From positions 133,896,080 to 133,960,079 of the forward strand of contig NC_080542.1 of NCBI RefSeq assembly GCF_028640845.1: 64,000 nucleotides of DNA. Reading direction: 5' to 3'. The position numbers and the translations under genes are program-made. Source of the stretch: Ahaetulla prasina (lineage: Eukaryota; Chordata; Lepidosauria; Squamata; Colubridae). The notes under the pieces were generated by a model. The model was not told the DNA's origin. It saw only the letters and a program-made list of their open reading frames with translations, and did no database searches. Shown here one piece after another: positions 23,631 through 35,296 of the stretch. The stretch's first letter is position 1; every line of letters starts with the position of its first letter.

Positions 23631-23975
23631 CTTAGGACTACAACCGGGACCAGAATTTTCATTGTTAAGCAAGGTGGCTGTTAAGTGAGTTGCATGTGAT
23701 TTTATGACCTTTTTGCGAATACTTGTCAAGTGAATCTATGTAACTAAGTGAATGTGACTTTTCCCATTGACTTTGCCTATCAGAAGCTGGCTGGGAAGGT
23801 TGCAAATAGTGATCACTATTGCAACTATTGTAAATACATACCGGTTACCAAGCACTCAAATTTTGATTACCTGATCGTAGGGATGCTATGACACTTGTAA
23901 GTTCAAGGACCAGTCATAAGTTGGTTTTTTTCAGTGCCACTCTAGTTGCTAAATAAATGGTGGTAAGTTGAGGAC
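23631..23975. mobile_element. right part of interrupted mariner-like MITE
   Basis: Continues the MITE with GGACTACAACCGGGACCAGA and ATTGACTTTGCCTATCAGAAG, and ends AAGTTGAGGACTACCTG/TA, the inverted copy of the left terminus. This fixes the order: MITE first, LINE later. Confidence 0.75.
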
Positions 23976-24054
23976 TACCTGTATTGATAATTTTGCACCT
24001 AATTCTATCCTCATTTCCCCAGAATATTTTCCCCTTTGAAAAGAGTTTCAATTC

Positions 24055-24140
24055 TAACTAAGGAATTGCAATCTCCCACATATTCACCCAGCATAGCCGA
24101 TAGTGAGGGATGCTGGTAGTTGTAGTTCAACCACATCTGA
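24055..24140. mobile_element. possible old hAT-type MITE fragment
   Basis: CCAGCATAGCCGATAGTGAGG and GGATGCTGGTAGTTGTAGTTC resemble a widespread reptilian MITE body. Ends are not defined. Confidence 0.35.
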
Positions 24141-25957
24141 AGGAACATAGACTTCCCAATCTAACTCATTCTCAAGGTCCTTCCATTCTGTACTATATTC
24201 TGTACTTTCTAGGCTGCTGAAATTTCCTGATCTGCAAAGGGAACCAAGGGAAAATGGTTCTTCTCAATGAGCCATTCTTCCTTGTCTTGATTGGCAGGTC
24301 CAAAAACTATAATAAGAAGCTTTTGCGCACATATAGGAACCTCTGATGTCCATTGGAGCTGAAGAAATCCCCAAAACTGAGAGCTATCAAAGCAAGGTGT
24401 AGCCTGGACTTACTAGGAAGGAGGGTGTACATTTAGAGGAGATAGTGAAGTTAGATAGTTTGTACAGGAGAAAGATTTTTAAGACAGCCAGTTCTCTGAG
24501 TATAGGATTATTGGTGCAAATAGTCTGCTTTAGTTTGGCAATATTTCTGTCTTTAAGAGAGGAATAATAAAGAAAACTACTTAGAAGAACCTCAACGTGT
24601 CTTCTTGGGTTTTTTTTGGAGCTTGACAGTGGCTGCTAGATATCAAAACTTCATGAAGTGGCTTCAAAGAATGATGTTATTCAAAGTAAGAAGCAACACA
24701 TCCCTTAATTATGACAGTCCAGATAAAACAAAAGAAATGCTACTTTGAATATCATTGTAAAGCTACAGGAGCCTGCCAATAGATTGGCAGAAAAAGGATA
24801 TTAAAAAAAGAAAAAAACTGTCAGCAGTCAGAGCTTCTGCATAAATGGCATTAGCTAATGGTATTTATCTCGGGATTGCAAATTGTACCAAAAGCAATAC
24901 TTTTCTGAAGCCTTTTCTCCATTCAAAATTTGGCAGAACTGATTTGGAAAGCCCAACCATGTTGAATTGCAGCAGCACTTCCTTATTCTTGCATTTTAAT
25001 CCTGTGACAAATTAGACAGGAACTGCTTCGCCCCAGCATTTTATAATGCAATCTGCTTAATGGAGTCCAGTATGAATGGCCAGAAAAGAATTTTGTCTTC
25101 TCTACTGGGTCATCACTTCTATGATTTGAGTATTGGATGTTCTTTTATTATTGTCTCTTTGCTACATTCCAAGCTTAGTTCTTTTCCCATGAAAGAATAT
25201 TTATTGATCTACTTATTAAATACTGTCTACCTCGTATGAATTTTTCACATAAGCAGTGTTATTTAAAAATGATAATTATGATTTATCTGCAATGCAGGAC
25301 TCTAAAGACCAACCTCATCAGGAGGAGATGGTGGGGTTTTTTGATGGATTTCAGCTAAATACTTTGTGTACAAAAGTCTTGTACCTCCTTTACAAAATGC
25401 CTTACTTTGATTATATCTCTTAGAAAAATGGAGCAATCAATAAATGATTATGCTGCTTGTACATTTAGGCCATTGGATTTTCTTTTGTGCTTTTTGCTCA
25501 CTATTGGTTTAAAAAGGCATTTAGTCAACTTATAAACTCTTCAATTCTTTTCCGTGTTGTTTAAAGCTTATCTTAAAGTTAAATTTGCAGCAATTTTACT
25601 TAAATTCAAAGTAAAATGTAGTGTAAGTATGAATTACTTTCTGACTGACTGACTGACTGATTGACTGGCTTGCAATCTCTGGAGGCAGGGGCATTTGCAG
25701 AAAGAATCAGAAAGATTAAAATGACAGTTGTGACCATGCAATCATAGCTCAGTCCTTTGTTTTTAAGCAAGTTTAAAAAACAGGTAGTACAACTTCCATT
25801 TTAAGGAGGGAAATATAGTAACTCTAGTAATACTTAAAATACAAGTGCAAAATTTAAAAACATGGGACTATAGATGACCAGTCCCTTCCCAAACCTTGGG
25901 ATATGAACTCCCAATTTGTTACCAACTTATCATGTTTAATAAAAGAGAGATTTAAAT
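24141..25957. other. long repeat-poor sequence
   Basis: 1.8 kb without a recognised repeat except (CTGA)n-like GACTGACTGACTGACTGA at about 25640. No gene recognised. It is a candidate for intron or regulatory sequence. Confidence 0.45.
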
Positions 25958-26074
25958 CAGGACTCTCCAAACTTGGCAGTTTTAACACTTTTGCACTTCA
26001 ACTCCCAGAATTCCTCAGCCAGCATGGGAGTTGAAATCCACAAGTCTTAAAGTTGCCAAGTTTGGAGAGCCCTG
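25958..26074. mobile_element. palindromic hAT-type MITE, complete
   Basis: Ends CAGGACTCTCCAAACTTGGC and, reversed, CAGGGCTCTCCAAACTTGGC. Both flanks are ATTTAAAT (25950-25957 and 26075-26082), a perfect 8-bp duplication. The 117-bp body is itself near-palindromic around AACTCCCAGAATTCC. Confidence 0.88.
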
Positions 26075-26189
26075 ATTTAAATGATGGGATATTATATATA
26101 ACTGAATATAATATATATAATTGGTAAGCAACTGTATTTGATTTTAGCTTTTGTTCTAGCCCCCACTCATTATTTTTTGTAATATGGCC

Positions 26190-26290
26190 CCCAGTATTTA
26201 CTTATTTATTTTATTTATTTTATTTTATTTTTCGCATTTGTATACCGCCCTATCTCCCTAGGGACTCACTGAAAAACTAAAATGTGACTC
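26190..26290 (-). mobile_element. L2-like LINE tail
   Basis: (ATTT)n followed by GCATTTGTATACCGCCCTAT and CTAGGGACTCA, the reverse of an L2-like 3' end. Confidence 0.6.
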
Positions 26291-26404
26291 TCAGCCAGGC
26301 AAATATTGTGCCATACTGCTCTAAAAGTAGTTTCATGTGATTTTTGAAAAAAGCAAAAACACAGATACCTTTCCCAAACCTTGAGAATTCCTTTCTCGAT
26401 CTGA

Positions 26405-26765
26405 ATAAATTTTTATTTTTATTTTTTTTTATTTATTCGATTTTTATACCGCCCTTCTCCCAAAGGACTCAGGGCGGTGTACAGCCAAAAATAAAAACAA
26501 ACAATACAATATACAATTTAAAATACAAATTAAAAAACTTATTTTATAATTGGCCTAAAAAACTTTAAAATATATAAAACTAAAACCCCATTAAAATTAA
26601 TAATAGATAATTTAAAATCAATAAAATTTAAGCCAGCCCCGCGCGAATGAAAAGATGTGTCTTCAGTTTGCGGCGGAAGGTCCGAAGGTCAGGTATTTGG
26701 CGTAAACCCGGGGGAAGCTCGTTCCAGAGTGTGGGAGCCCCCACAGCCTCAGCTCAGCTCACCTA
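26405..26765 (-). mobile_element. L2-like LINE 3' end
   Basis: The plus strand shows ATTTTTATACCGCCCTTCTC, then an A-rich 3' UTR, then the ORF2 end read on minus (the LWNELPPGLRQ-type stretch, degenerate here as CTCTGGAACGAGCTTCCCCC). Same family as 54722-55200 and 62885-63660. Confidence 0.8.
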
Positions 26766-27884
26766 GTTTGAATTCTAATCCCTCTCACTTTGCCTCTTGT
26801 TTCCCACGGAACACTACATGCAGTCTTCTCCATCACAAACGTTCATTTCTGGCTTATAGAATATCACTTGATTAACTGGAACTTATTGAAAATATTGGTG
26901 GATGAAATCCTCAATATCTGAATCAATTCTATTTTTGGTTTCATAGTTAGTATTGAAAAAAGCTATGTATTTCTAATGTTCTTCTCTTCATCAGGCTGTT
27001 CATAAACTCTGAAGACATCATATGAAATGATGTTAGGGGAAATAGCATTGTTTAAAAGTCAGCAATGTTTCATAAAGTGTTGAAAGTATGGATGTTTTTA
27101 TTTATAACTTTGAACCCAATTTGGGTCTGTGGTGTCACAGACTTTTGGGCTTGGTGCAAAATATGAAGCCAGTGTTTTGCACAAAACTGAACAGCAAGCC
27201 AACATAGCTTTACAGTTGGTTTTACATCTTTAGTTTCAGTGTATATATAAGAGTTTGTGGTTCCAGATTGTACCCCCTTGAATATAGCAATGAATTTGGT
27301 GACTTCTAAAAAAATTAGCACATTTATTGTGCTATAATAACAACAATATTGTGCCAAGATTGTAGAATCAACTGGAAAGAAAGAAGACAAAGAAGACAAA
27401 AAAGAAATAAAGATGCCATTGAATTTCACAGTTACCAGGTCTCTGCTGTGAATCTGTTGAATTTCTTCCCCCACTCTTCCCTCAAATTTCTTTATATAGT
27501 TTGGAACTGAAATAAAACATATGTAGAGTAGATTTTGTCTTAATTCTAAACTGACTCCAACTGTGGGACACAAATCTTTACCCAGATTCAAAATAAGCAA
27601 TGTCTTCCCCTCTACACTGTGTGAGCAAATCATCTGACAATCCTTATTCTGTGAAACAAGAAGAAGAAAGAAGATGTGAAAAGATTGAAATTACCCCTCC
27701 CCCCAAAAAAAGTTTGAGGAGCTTTGCAAACTTTAAGTGGCATATGGAAAAATATCTTATTGGCTCAGCCAACTGCTTCCTTGCCTAGGAAAGCATGTCT
27801 CCTATATATTGCTGGTTCAACTATGGAACAACCATAGCTACATTTCCTATGCTGTTATTGTAGTTTGTCTTGTATTCCCTCCTT
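26766..27884. other. unique sequence with a 187-codon minus frame
   Basis: The minus strand 27070-27633 is open for 187 codons, long for AT-rich DNA. The product has no recognised domain and no clear promoter or splice signals. The local bases read as ordinary non-coding sequence, and I take the frame to be chance or a very old remnant. Confidence 0.35.
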
Positions 27885-27955
27885 CCTTCACTTCCTCCCT
27901 CCCTCCGTCTCTCTCCCCTTCCTCCTCCTCCTCCTCCTCCTCCTCCTCCTCCTCA
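27885..27955. repeat. (TCC)n pyrimidine microsatellite
   Basis: A (CTCC)n start followed by about twelve TCC units at 27917-27953. Confidence 0.9.
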
Positions 27956-27959
27956 CACC

Positions 27960-28191
27960 TATCAAGGGAGTCTGGATGGCTTACAATTCTAAAATGTTAA
28001 AAGTCAAAATAACAACAATAAAACAATAAAAACGTCCAAAAAAGAAATACATACATCAGGCAAGATAATTAGCCAACTAACAGTAAAGCTGGAAAACAGG
28101 ACCCATAGCACATTCTGAACTCCAGGCATGGGTACACCAGCAAGTTTTTAAAGCTTTGTGAAAGTCCATCAGAGCTGGGGACATTCTTTAG
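27960..28191 (-). mobile_element. L2-like LINE 3' part, left piece
   Basis: GTCTGGATGGCTTACAATTC and the A-rich AAAATAACAACAATAAAACA are L2-like 3' UTR on the minus strand. The element resumes at 28516 beyond a CR1-L3-like insertion. Confidence 0.55.
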
Positions 28192-28515
28192 AATAGAATA
28201 TAATTTTTATTGGCCAAGTGTGATTGGACACACAAGGAATTTGTCTTGGTGCATATGATCTCAGTGTTCATAAAAGAAAAGATACGTTCATCAAGGTACA
28301 ACATTTACAACACAATTGATGGTCAATATATCAATATAAATCATAAGGATTGCCATATCAATATAAATCATAAGGATTCTAATCTCTGAGGAGAGAATAT
28401 TCCTCAAGCAGGGTCTGTGGCAAAGGAAGACTGTCTTCTACTTCTTGCCAACTGACGTTCCTTGTCTGCTGAATCAAACCATATGGGTAGAGACTCTTGG
28501 AAAAATAAAACAGTC
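28192..28515 (-). mobile_element. CR1-L3-like LINE, 3' end
   Basis: Starts with a two-unit AGAAT tail, then TTTTATTGGCCAAGTGTGAT and GGAATTTGTCTTGGTGCATA, as at 23360. A 30-bp stretch (TATCAATATAAATCATAAGG) is locally duplicated at 28328 and 28353. It is inserted in an older L2-like copy. Confidence 0.8.
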
Positions 28516-28645
28516 CCTCAGGTAATCCAGTCCCAAGCCCGATAGACCTTCAAAGGTGACAACTAGCACTTTGAAATGCACCTGGAAATATGCAGGTAGC
28601 CAGTACACCATTTGTCTATTTACACAATTTACCCAACTCTTCTAG
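28516..28645 (-). mobile_element. L2-like LINE 3' part, right piece
   Basis: GATAGACCTTCAAAGGTGAC, then TTTGAAATGCACCTGGAAAT and GCAGGTAGCCAGTACA, parallel the coding part of the L2-like copy at 63270-63340. Confidence 0.6.
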
Positions 28646-28815
28646 TTTACATTGAGAAAAAAGGTAGGCTTCTTTTCATAGGTTCCAGGGACAAGATTCA
28701 CTGCAGCACCTGCCACCAAAATTCTTTGAATAGATTGTGTGGGAGTCTGGAGGCACCGGTTGACAATCACAAAAAGTATGATGGCAACGCTGGAAGACTA
28801 GTCAAAGACCCAGAC

Positions 28816-29494
28816 CTATGATGGGGAATGTATGGCACACATGCCACAGATGGCACTTGGAGTCATATCTGCGGGCACACGAGCCATTGCCTTGGTCAGC
28901 TCCATTGCACTTGTGCATGCCGGCCAGCTCATTTTAAGGTTGGCCCCACCCACACCACCCCTCCCCTCCCAGAAATCTCCACGCGGCCCATTTGGAACGC
29001 CAGGTAAGTACAGAGCCTCACATGGAGGCTCTGAGAGGGCGAAAACTGGGCCTCCCAGAAGTCTGGAAATGGGCCCTTTCTGGCCTCCAGAGGACTGGGC
29101 GAGTCCATTTTTGCCCTTCCCAGGCTCCAGGAAGGTCTCTGGAGCCTGGGGACAGTGAAAAACGGACTTACTAGGCCTACCAGAAGTCTGGAAAGGGGCC
29201 ATTTCCAGCCTTCGGATGGCCTCCAGCGTCCTCCCCAGGCTCCAGGAAATCCTTCAGAGCCTGGAGAGGGTGAAAAACAGGCCAACCAGAAGTCCAGAAA
29301 CGGGTTGTTTCCGGCCTCTGGAGACTTCAGGGAGGCCTGTTAGGCCCAAAATGGGGTGCAGGAGGGTGGGGCAGCATGGGGGAGCAGTGCAGTGCAGGGT
29401 GGGTTGCGCGTGCATGTGCAGGGGGCAGGCACATAGAAGGCATTGCATTGTAGATGCTTTTGGCACCCAAGGAAAAAAAGGTTCCCCATCACTG
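28816..29494. mobile_element. hAT-type non-autonomous element, 679 bp
   Basis: The right end GGTTCCCCATCACTG and the left CTATGATGGGGAATGTATGG are inverted relatives. Flanks ACCCAGAC (28808-28815) and GCCTAGAC (29495-29502) match at 6 of 8 positions. The GC-rich interior has several diverged copies of an AGAAGTCNGGAAANGGG motif; the open frames across it are not genes. Confidence 0.75.
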
Positions 29495-29534
29495 GCCTAG
29501 ACCTTATGGGAAGCACTGCAAGGTAAAATGTACA

Positions 29535-29752
29535 CATAAACATAGTTTTAGTTTTATTGTTATGGGGTTTTAGTTTTATTGTTATTGTTAGCTTTTAGTA
29601 TTTTGGCCATAAATTATATTTATTTTATATTGTTTTAAACTTGTATTATATTGTGTTTTTAAACTGGCTGTTAACCGCCCTGAGTCCTTCGGGAGAAGGG
29701 CGGTATACAAATTTGATTATAAAAAAATAAAATAAATAAATAAATCTGCAGT
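29535..29752 (+). mobile_element. L2-like LINE 3' tail
   Basis: T-rich 3' UTR, then AACCGCCCTGAGTCCTTCGG, GAGAAGGGCGGTATACAAAT and a (TAAA)n end. Confidence 0.75.
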
Positions 29753-29780
29753 AATGGATTGTTGATAATATATGGTTTGT

Positions 29781-29781
<1 letters not shown>

Positions 29782-29825
<44 letters not shown>

Positions 29826-30262
29826 ACAAAAGGAAGATTTTCCACTGTCAAAACTTTTGCCCTGATTATAAAATAATATCCAGCCCTTCCTTCCTTCCTT
29901 CCTTCCTTCCTTCCTTCCCCTAACCCTCCCTGCCTCCCTCCCACCTTCCTTTCCTTTCCTCCTCCCTCCATTTTCCTTCCTTCCTTCCTTCCTTCCCCTA
30001 ACCCTCCCTGCCTCCCTCCCACCTTCCTTTCCTCCTCCCTCCATTTTCCTTCCTTCCTTCCTTCCTTCCTTCCTTCCTTCCTTCCTTCCTTCCTTCCTTC
30101 CTTCCTTCCCCTAACCCTCCCTGCCTCCCTCCCACCTTCCTTTCCTCCTCCCTCCATTTTCCTTCCTTCCTTCCTTCCTTCCTTCCTTCCTTCCTTCCTT
30201 CCTTCCTTCCTTCCTTCCTTCCTTCCTTCCTTCCTCCTTCCCCTCCTCCCTCCCTCTCTTCC
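29782..30262. repeat. (CT)n-core-(TTCC)n composite repeat
   Basis: (CT)n at 29782-29824, then a 62-bp single-copy core starting AACAAAAGGAAGATTTTCC, then (TTCC)n to 30262. The (TTCC)n part is broken by three copies of a spacer CCCTAACCCTCCCTGCCTCC at about 29918, 29997 and 30109. The same core with both flanks occurs reversed at 35080-35250. Confidence 0.9.
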
Positions 30263-31100
30263 TTCCACCCATCTCAGAATAATGTTGAGTTTGAGTTGAC
30301 CCTTTATTGCTCTTAGATGCAGTTGGAGTGGTGGGGTGAGAGTAATTAATTTGAAAAAAAAAATAGCAGCAAAATAAATTCTGCGAAAAGCAGGTGCAAT
30401 TTGTTCCCAAGTAAAGAGATTCAGGATGTTTATAGCAGTTCAACTGAATAATTTCCTTTCTGATTTGGGGAACACATATATACAAACTGAATAAATAAAT
30501 AAATAAGCTACTGATTTTTTTTAAAGGAAGAGACAAAAGCAATGCCCTTAAACATGATCAGTTTTTTTCTCTCCTTCCAATAGACAAGGATGTCACTGCA
30601 TACATAATATACTATAATTAATCCTTTCATGGATTCCTGTCTACACTGTATAATATAACTATAGGTTGTCTGTCACCTAGTAATTTCTGCAGGTGAGCAA
30701 TTATCATGATAATTAATAGTTAGGGAAATTACCAGGACAACCCCAACTTGTTTCACATAAAGAAAGCTTGCTATTTATTGGGTGAGCTTTTGATTTTTTT
30801 GTATGCTGCCGGTAGAAATACATATTTTTGCATCTGCTTCTCTAAATTGCATGCATGTTGACATTTCTTCATACTTTATGAACAGAACATGCACTATATT
30901 AATCCTTTGTCAAACAAATATTAGATGTAAGTGATAGTGGAAATATCAGTATGGGCTTTTGGAAAGAGTCATTGGAACATATTCATGCCACAAGAAGGAA
31001 AATAGTTTGTGTCATAATTGTATATTTGGACAAATAGGGTACTTTTGAGAAGTATCTTTAGTATGAGTCAGTATATTGCACCTACCTTCTAAGTTTATGG
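30263..31100. other. unique AT-rich sequence
   Basis: No gene or known repeat; a short (ATAA)n lies at about 30490. Confidence 0.45.
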
Positions 31101-31108
31101 GATGGAGG

Positions 31109-31245
31109 CAGTGGTGGGATTCAGCCAGTTCGCACCACTTCGGGAGAACCGGTTGTTAACTTACTGAGCAGTTTGGCAAGCTGGTTGTTGGAAGAAATTA
31201 TTAGAGCAGAGAATCGGTTGTTAAATTACTTGAATCTCACCACTG
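31109..31245. mobile_element. hAT-type MITE, complete
   Basis: Inverted ends CAGTGGTGGGATTCA and (reversed) CAGTGGTGAGATTCA. The target duplication GATGGAGG is perfect at 31101-31108 and 31246-31253. 137 bp, non-coding, with two GAANCGGTTGTTAA repeats inside. Confidence 0.92.
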
Positions 31246-31313
31246 GATGGAGGCAATACTATATTAGTTTGGATTGTATTCTCTGGATTACAAATAGATT
31301 GCATAGTATAGCA

Positions 31314-31462
31314 CGGGGATCTCGAACCTTGGTCCCTTTAAGACTCGTGGACTTCAACTCCCAGAGTTCCTCAGCCAGCAAAGCTCTGGGACTTTAACTC
31401 TGACTTTAACTCTGGGAGTTAAAGTCCACGAGTCTTAAAGGGACCAAGGTTGGAAACCCCTG
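31314..31462. mobile_element. palindromic hAT-type MITE, complete
   Basis: Perfect 8-bp duplication GTATAGCA at 31306-31313 and 31463-31470. The body is a long palindrome: ACCTTGGTCCCTTTAAGACT and its complement AGTCTTAAAGGGACCAAGGT. A short ACTTTAACTCTG duplication breaks the centre. Confidence 0.92.
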
Positions 31463-31739
31463 GTATAGCAAATATCCTTGGGGTGAACTGGATCTTTGGT
31501 TGTAATATTAGCCAAAATGTACCCAGACTGACTAGTATTTTCTTACTGTTAGCAAGGAAACTGACATGAGTATGAACAAATAAAGAAAATTACTTGTAGC
31601 TCAGGTTGAAATGAGTATGAAATCATACTTATTCAGTATGAACAAAGCTGGTAAATTAGATTGTACATTGTGGTAAATTAGATTGTACAAGTGTGAAAGC
31701 CTCAGTTGGCCAAAGTCATCAATTCTGTAGGCAGTTGTC

Positions 31740-33950
31740 GGGATGACTACACATATAGAGGATTGTGACTTGGCTTGTAAGAGGAATAACTAATGGATGA
31801 AATAAAAGAAATAAAAATTCTGTGTGCCTGTGAAACCAAGAGAAAGGGAAGAGATGTAATATATCTGAGTGAAGTGGTCTAATGTTATGGCATGAAGCGG
31901 ATGAGTACATACAGGGAAGCAAAGGTAGTTGTCTTAATTAGGAATGAAAGTCTGCAATGGATGACAGGAAAAAAACACACCAAATTATGTTTGTTTGTGG
32001 TTGCATGTCAATGGCTGATGATAGCTGCATATTTATGTACCAATGTATCACAATAATGGAAGAGTTAGAGATGAGTGCCAGGGAAATAGTGGAGTATTCT
32101 GAATGAATACCATCCTGGAAGGAAAAATTATATAGGCCTGAATGGAGGCAGGCAAATGGAATGAGAAAATACTGATTGGACCATTCAGGGACCAAATAAT
32201 GAATGTGAATGGTGATTGTTTGGTGTGCATCTGCTTAAAAAAAGTGTGAAGAAATTAATATAGATGTCAAAGGAAGATTGATTTGCTATTTTATGAAAGA
32301 TATAAAGTCAATGAGAGGTTTTGAAAGTGAAATAGACCTTTTGTTGATATGTCAAAAGTGAATCTTGAGAAATAATGATCTTTGAAGATATAAGATTGAA
32401 AAAAATGAAGGTGGAAAGAGGGAAAAAAGTAGAAGCCCTATATAACAAGAACTAGGAAAATAAGGGAGGGAGAGAGAAAGGAGCAAGAAGAGAGGAAGAA
32501 AGGGATAAGGAAGGGAGGGAAGGAAGGAGGGGGGGAGGGAGGGAGAAAGGGGGAAGGAGGAAGAAGAGAGAAAGGAGAAGAATGGAATAAGGGAGGGAGA
32601 GAGAAAGGAGCAAGAAGAGAGGAAGAAAGGGATAAGGAAGGAGGGGAAGGAAGGAGGGGAGGGAGGGAGAAAGGGAAGGAGGAAGAAGAGAGAAAGAAAG
32701 GGAGAAGAATGGAATAAGGGAGGGAGGGGGAAGGGAGGGGGAATGAGGAAGAAGAGATGAAGGAAGGGTGAAGAAGGAAGGAATGGATGGATGGAGGTAG
32801 GGAAAGAGCGGGGGAAGGAAGAAGAAGAGAGAAAAGAAGGGAGGGAGGGAGGGAGATCATAAGAATACACAATGTTAGCTCAGGAACTTTCATGCAGGGT
32901 GACAAGATGGTGGCTAAGACTATGAGATCAAAGACATATTGCTTTGTGACTTTTTCGACTCCCCCTCTTTTTCTGGCATAACTGCACAAAAGTTTACGTA
33001 AGTGGCTTACTTATAGGAATGAGACTATGCCTTTTTTTTTAAACATGTATGAAAATTGGCCACTGGAAGAATATAGAAGAGGAAAAAATTATTCCTCTGT
33101 CTTTAGTTATTGAAATCTGCCTGGGAAGATGTTTGCCAAATTTTTTTTCTAGAAAGAGCAAAAGAGATGAACAATGAGAATTTTTGGGAAGCATGGTGTT
33201 GGCAAGCTAATTCAGGAAAGTGAAGAAAATTTGTTATATACTTCATTTCTGGAAAGTACATTAGAAATGAATGGGCCTGCATTATGGAATATTTTGTGCA
33301 AATATGGAATTAAAGATGGTTTATTGAATGTGATAAGCGCAGTCAATAGTGGAAATAAACCATGTCTCAGAGTAAGTGGAATAGTTAGTGAATGGTTCAG
33401 CAGTGAGCAAGGAGTAAGACAAGAATATATGATGTCCCCTTAGTTGTTTAATATATTTATGCATAAATAAATATGAAATACTTGCAATGATGTTAGAAGT
33501 GCATTGGTTGGAGTTGGAGATGTAACTAAATGTATATTTGAATGCAAGTGATTTTCTGTTGGTGAGTCAGAATTTGAATGATTTATAGCTAATGTTAGAT
33601 AGATTGTGTGATACAAGCAGGAATAGGGATTTGAAAATTAGAGTGATAAAATTGTAGTGTTTGACACTGAAAATAAAAAGAACAATTGCCAGTTTTGCAT
33701 CAACACTGAGAAATTACAGCCAACAGAAAAAAGAAAGGAATTTGCTAAAGGAAGAATCTTGACTAATAATCGGAAAATGTATAGGGGACTGTTCTACCAC
33801 TGTTGGTAGTAGATAAATTAGTGTGTGAAGGAATGGATGTTTGCTAAAACAAATACAAAGACTTTGAATAAGAGTGAATGAAGCAATCAGCTGAACAATA
33901 TTCAATTAAAAACTATGCAGTTCATCTACACTTGGTGCTGACCTGTCATC
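31740..33950 (+). mobile_element. very degenerate non-LTR retrotransposon
   Basis: Conceptual fragments in order resemble an endonuclease (EIKILCACETKRKGK near 31800, like the family's ILCVQETKWKG) and a reverse transcriptase (LWNILCKYGIKDGLLNVISA, then VSEWFSSEQGVRQEYMMSP at 33290-33442). A later QFCINTEKLQ piece lies near 33690. Many stops and frameshifts occur, and a purine minisatellite (32440-32860) splits the two domains. The clade is uncertain. It is an old, dead insertion. Confidence 0.55.
32440..32860. repeat. purine-only minisatellite, 127-bp period
   Basis: Almost pure A/G on the plus strand for about 400 bp. The segment starting TAAGGGAGGGAGAGAGAAAG recurs at 32461 and 32588, and its first part again at 32715, a constant 127-bp spacing. 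Frames across it are artefacts. Confidence 0.9.
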
Positions 33951-33988
33951 ATCATCATCATCATCATCATCATTATCATCATCATCAT
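33947..33988. repeat. (ATC)n microsatellite
   Basis: About thirteen ATC units with one ATT interruption. Confidence 0.95.
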
Positions 33989-34505
33989 GTCTTGATATTT
34001 CTTGCATTTTAGATAAAATTCAAAAGGTATAATGGTAGGTTGAAATGTATGGATGAAACTATGTTCTTACTTATTTTGGATGCTATATGAAGGTTTATTT
34101 TTTTTAAGTTTTCAGATCAGGAATTTTGCTGTGATCTAAATGAATTTACTGATACAATAGAAAAGTTGGTTAGTTAGTTATATAATAATTTTATACACAA
34201 TACAATACAATGTAATATATTATAATACATAAATAATTTAATTTTAATATGTTTTAAATGGCAATTTTGCTGTTTGCAATCAAGTCCTATCAATCACTAC
34301 TTTATTAAGCCTTTATTATCAATAAATACTTCTATTAGTTGTTAATTATTTAGTCACTTTTCAACACTGGTTTAACTTCTGACACCATTTTTGCTTCTTC
34401 TATAATTGGGGACATTATTTTTTTTAATTTATTTGGTGCCCATTTCATGGTTCATGGAGACTCTGAATGACTGAGTTAATCATGATTATTTATTGATTCT
34501 AAACT
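33989..34505. other. AT-rich unique sequence
   Basis: No gene. A short TACAATACAATGTAATATATT low-complexity patch lies at about 34200. Confidence 0.4.
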
Positions 34506-34507
34506 AG

Positions 34508-34715
34508 AATAGAATAACAGAATAGGAAGGGACCTTAGAGGTCTTCTAGTCCAACCCCCTGCTTAGGCAGGAAATCCTATACCACTTCAGACAAATCGTT
34601 ATCCAATCTCTTCTTAAAAACTTTCAGTGTTGGAGTATTCACAACTTCTGGAGGCAAGTTGTTCCACTGGTTAATTGTTCTAACTCTCAGGAAAGTTCTC
34701 CTTAGTTCTAGGCAG
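34508..34715 (-). mobile_element. CR1 LINE 3' end
   Basis: Tail and last codons of CR1 ORF2 on the minus strand (FLRVRTINQWNNLPPEVVNT, TLKVFKKRLDNDLSEVV). Confidence 0.85.
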
Positions 34716-35080
34716 AGGTCGGCTGCTGCCTGTTCTGACCAGTTGTCTACCCAAACTAGTTGTTCCGAATCCATGCAGTTCAGAGAACTGGTAAATCGGA
34801 CCACTGGCTGGCCCCGCCCCCTTTTTTGGGCCACTTTTGGCCATTTTGGAACCGTTTTCAGGCTGTTTTTCTGGCCAGAATTAGGCCCAAAAATGGCCTG
34901 AAAAAGCTGGCTATGAGAGGAAGAGAAGCCGGGTGAGCTGGACCCAAATGTGTCCCAGATCCCCTCATCCCAGAAGCAGCAACCTTGCACTCTTCCCCTT
35001 CTTCACATGGAGACAGAGAGGAAGAAGGAGGCGGCATTTCTGTTGGCTCCCATTTCTGTGTGGCACAGAAGGGAGGAAGG
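34716..35080. repeat. GC-rich sequence, probably an unclassified element
   Basis: CACTGGCTGGCCCCGCCCCC and AATTAGGCCCAAAAATGGCC resemble the GC-rich bodies of the hAT elements here, but no terminal repeats or target duplication could be matched. Confidence 0.35.
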
Positions 35081-35253
35081 CAGAGAGAGTTAGGGGAAGG
35101 AAGGAAGGAAGGAAGGAAGGAAGGAAGGAAGGAAGGAAGGAAGGAAGGAAGGAAGGAAGGAAGGAAGGAAGGGCTGGATATTATCTTATAACAGGGCAAA
35201 AGTTTTAACAGTAGAAAATCTTCCTTTTGTTAGAGAGAGAGAGAGAGAGAGAG

Positions 35254-35296
<43 letters not shown>

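Noticed and set aside
27070..27633. 187-codon minus-strand frame as a gene
   Set aside because: No recognisable domain, promoter or splice context, and low-complexity composition; it is kept only as a remark on the interval.
28816..29494. Overlapping 100-codon frames in GC-rich sequence
   Set aside because: They lie within a hAT-type element with matched termini and target duplication, so they are not genes.
29918..30120. CCCTAACCCT words resembling telomeric repeat
   Set aside because: Only about one and a half telomeric units per occurrence, inside a pyrimidine spacer; not an interstitial telomere array.
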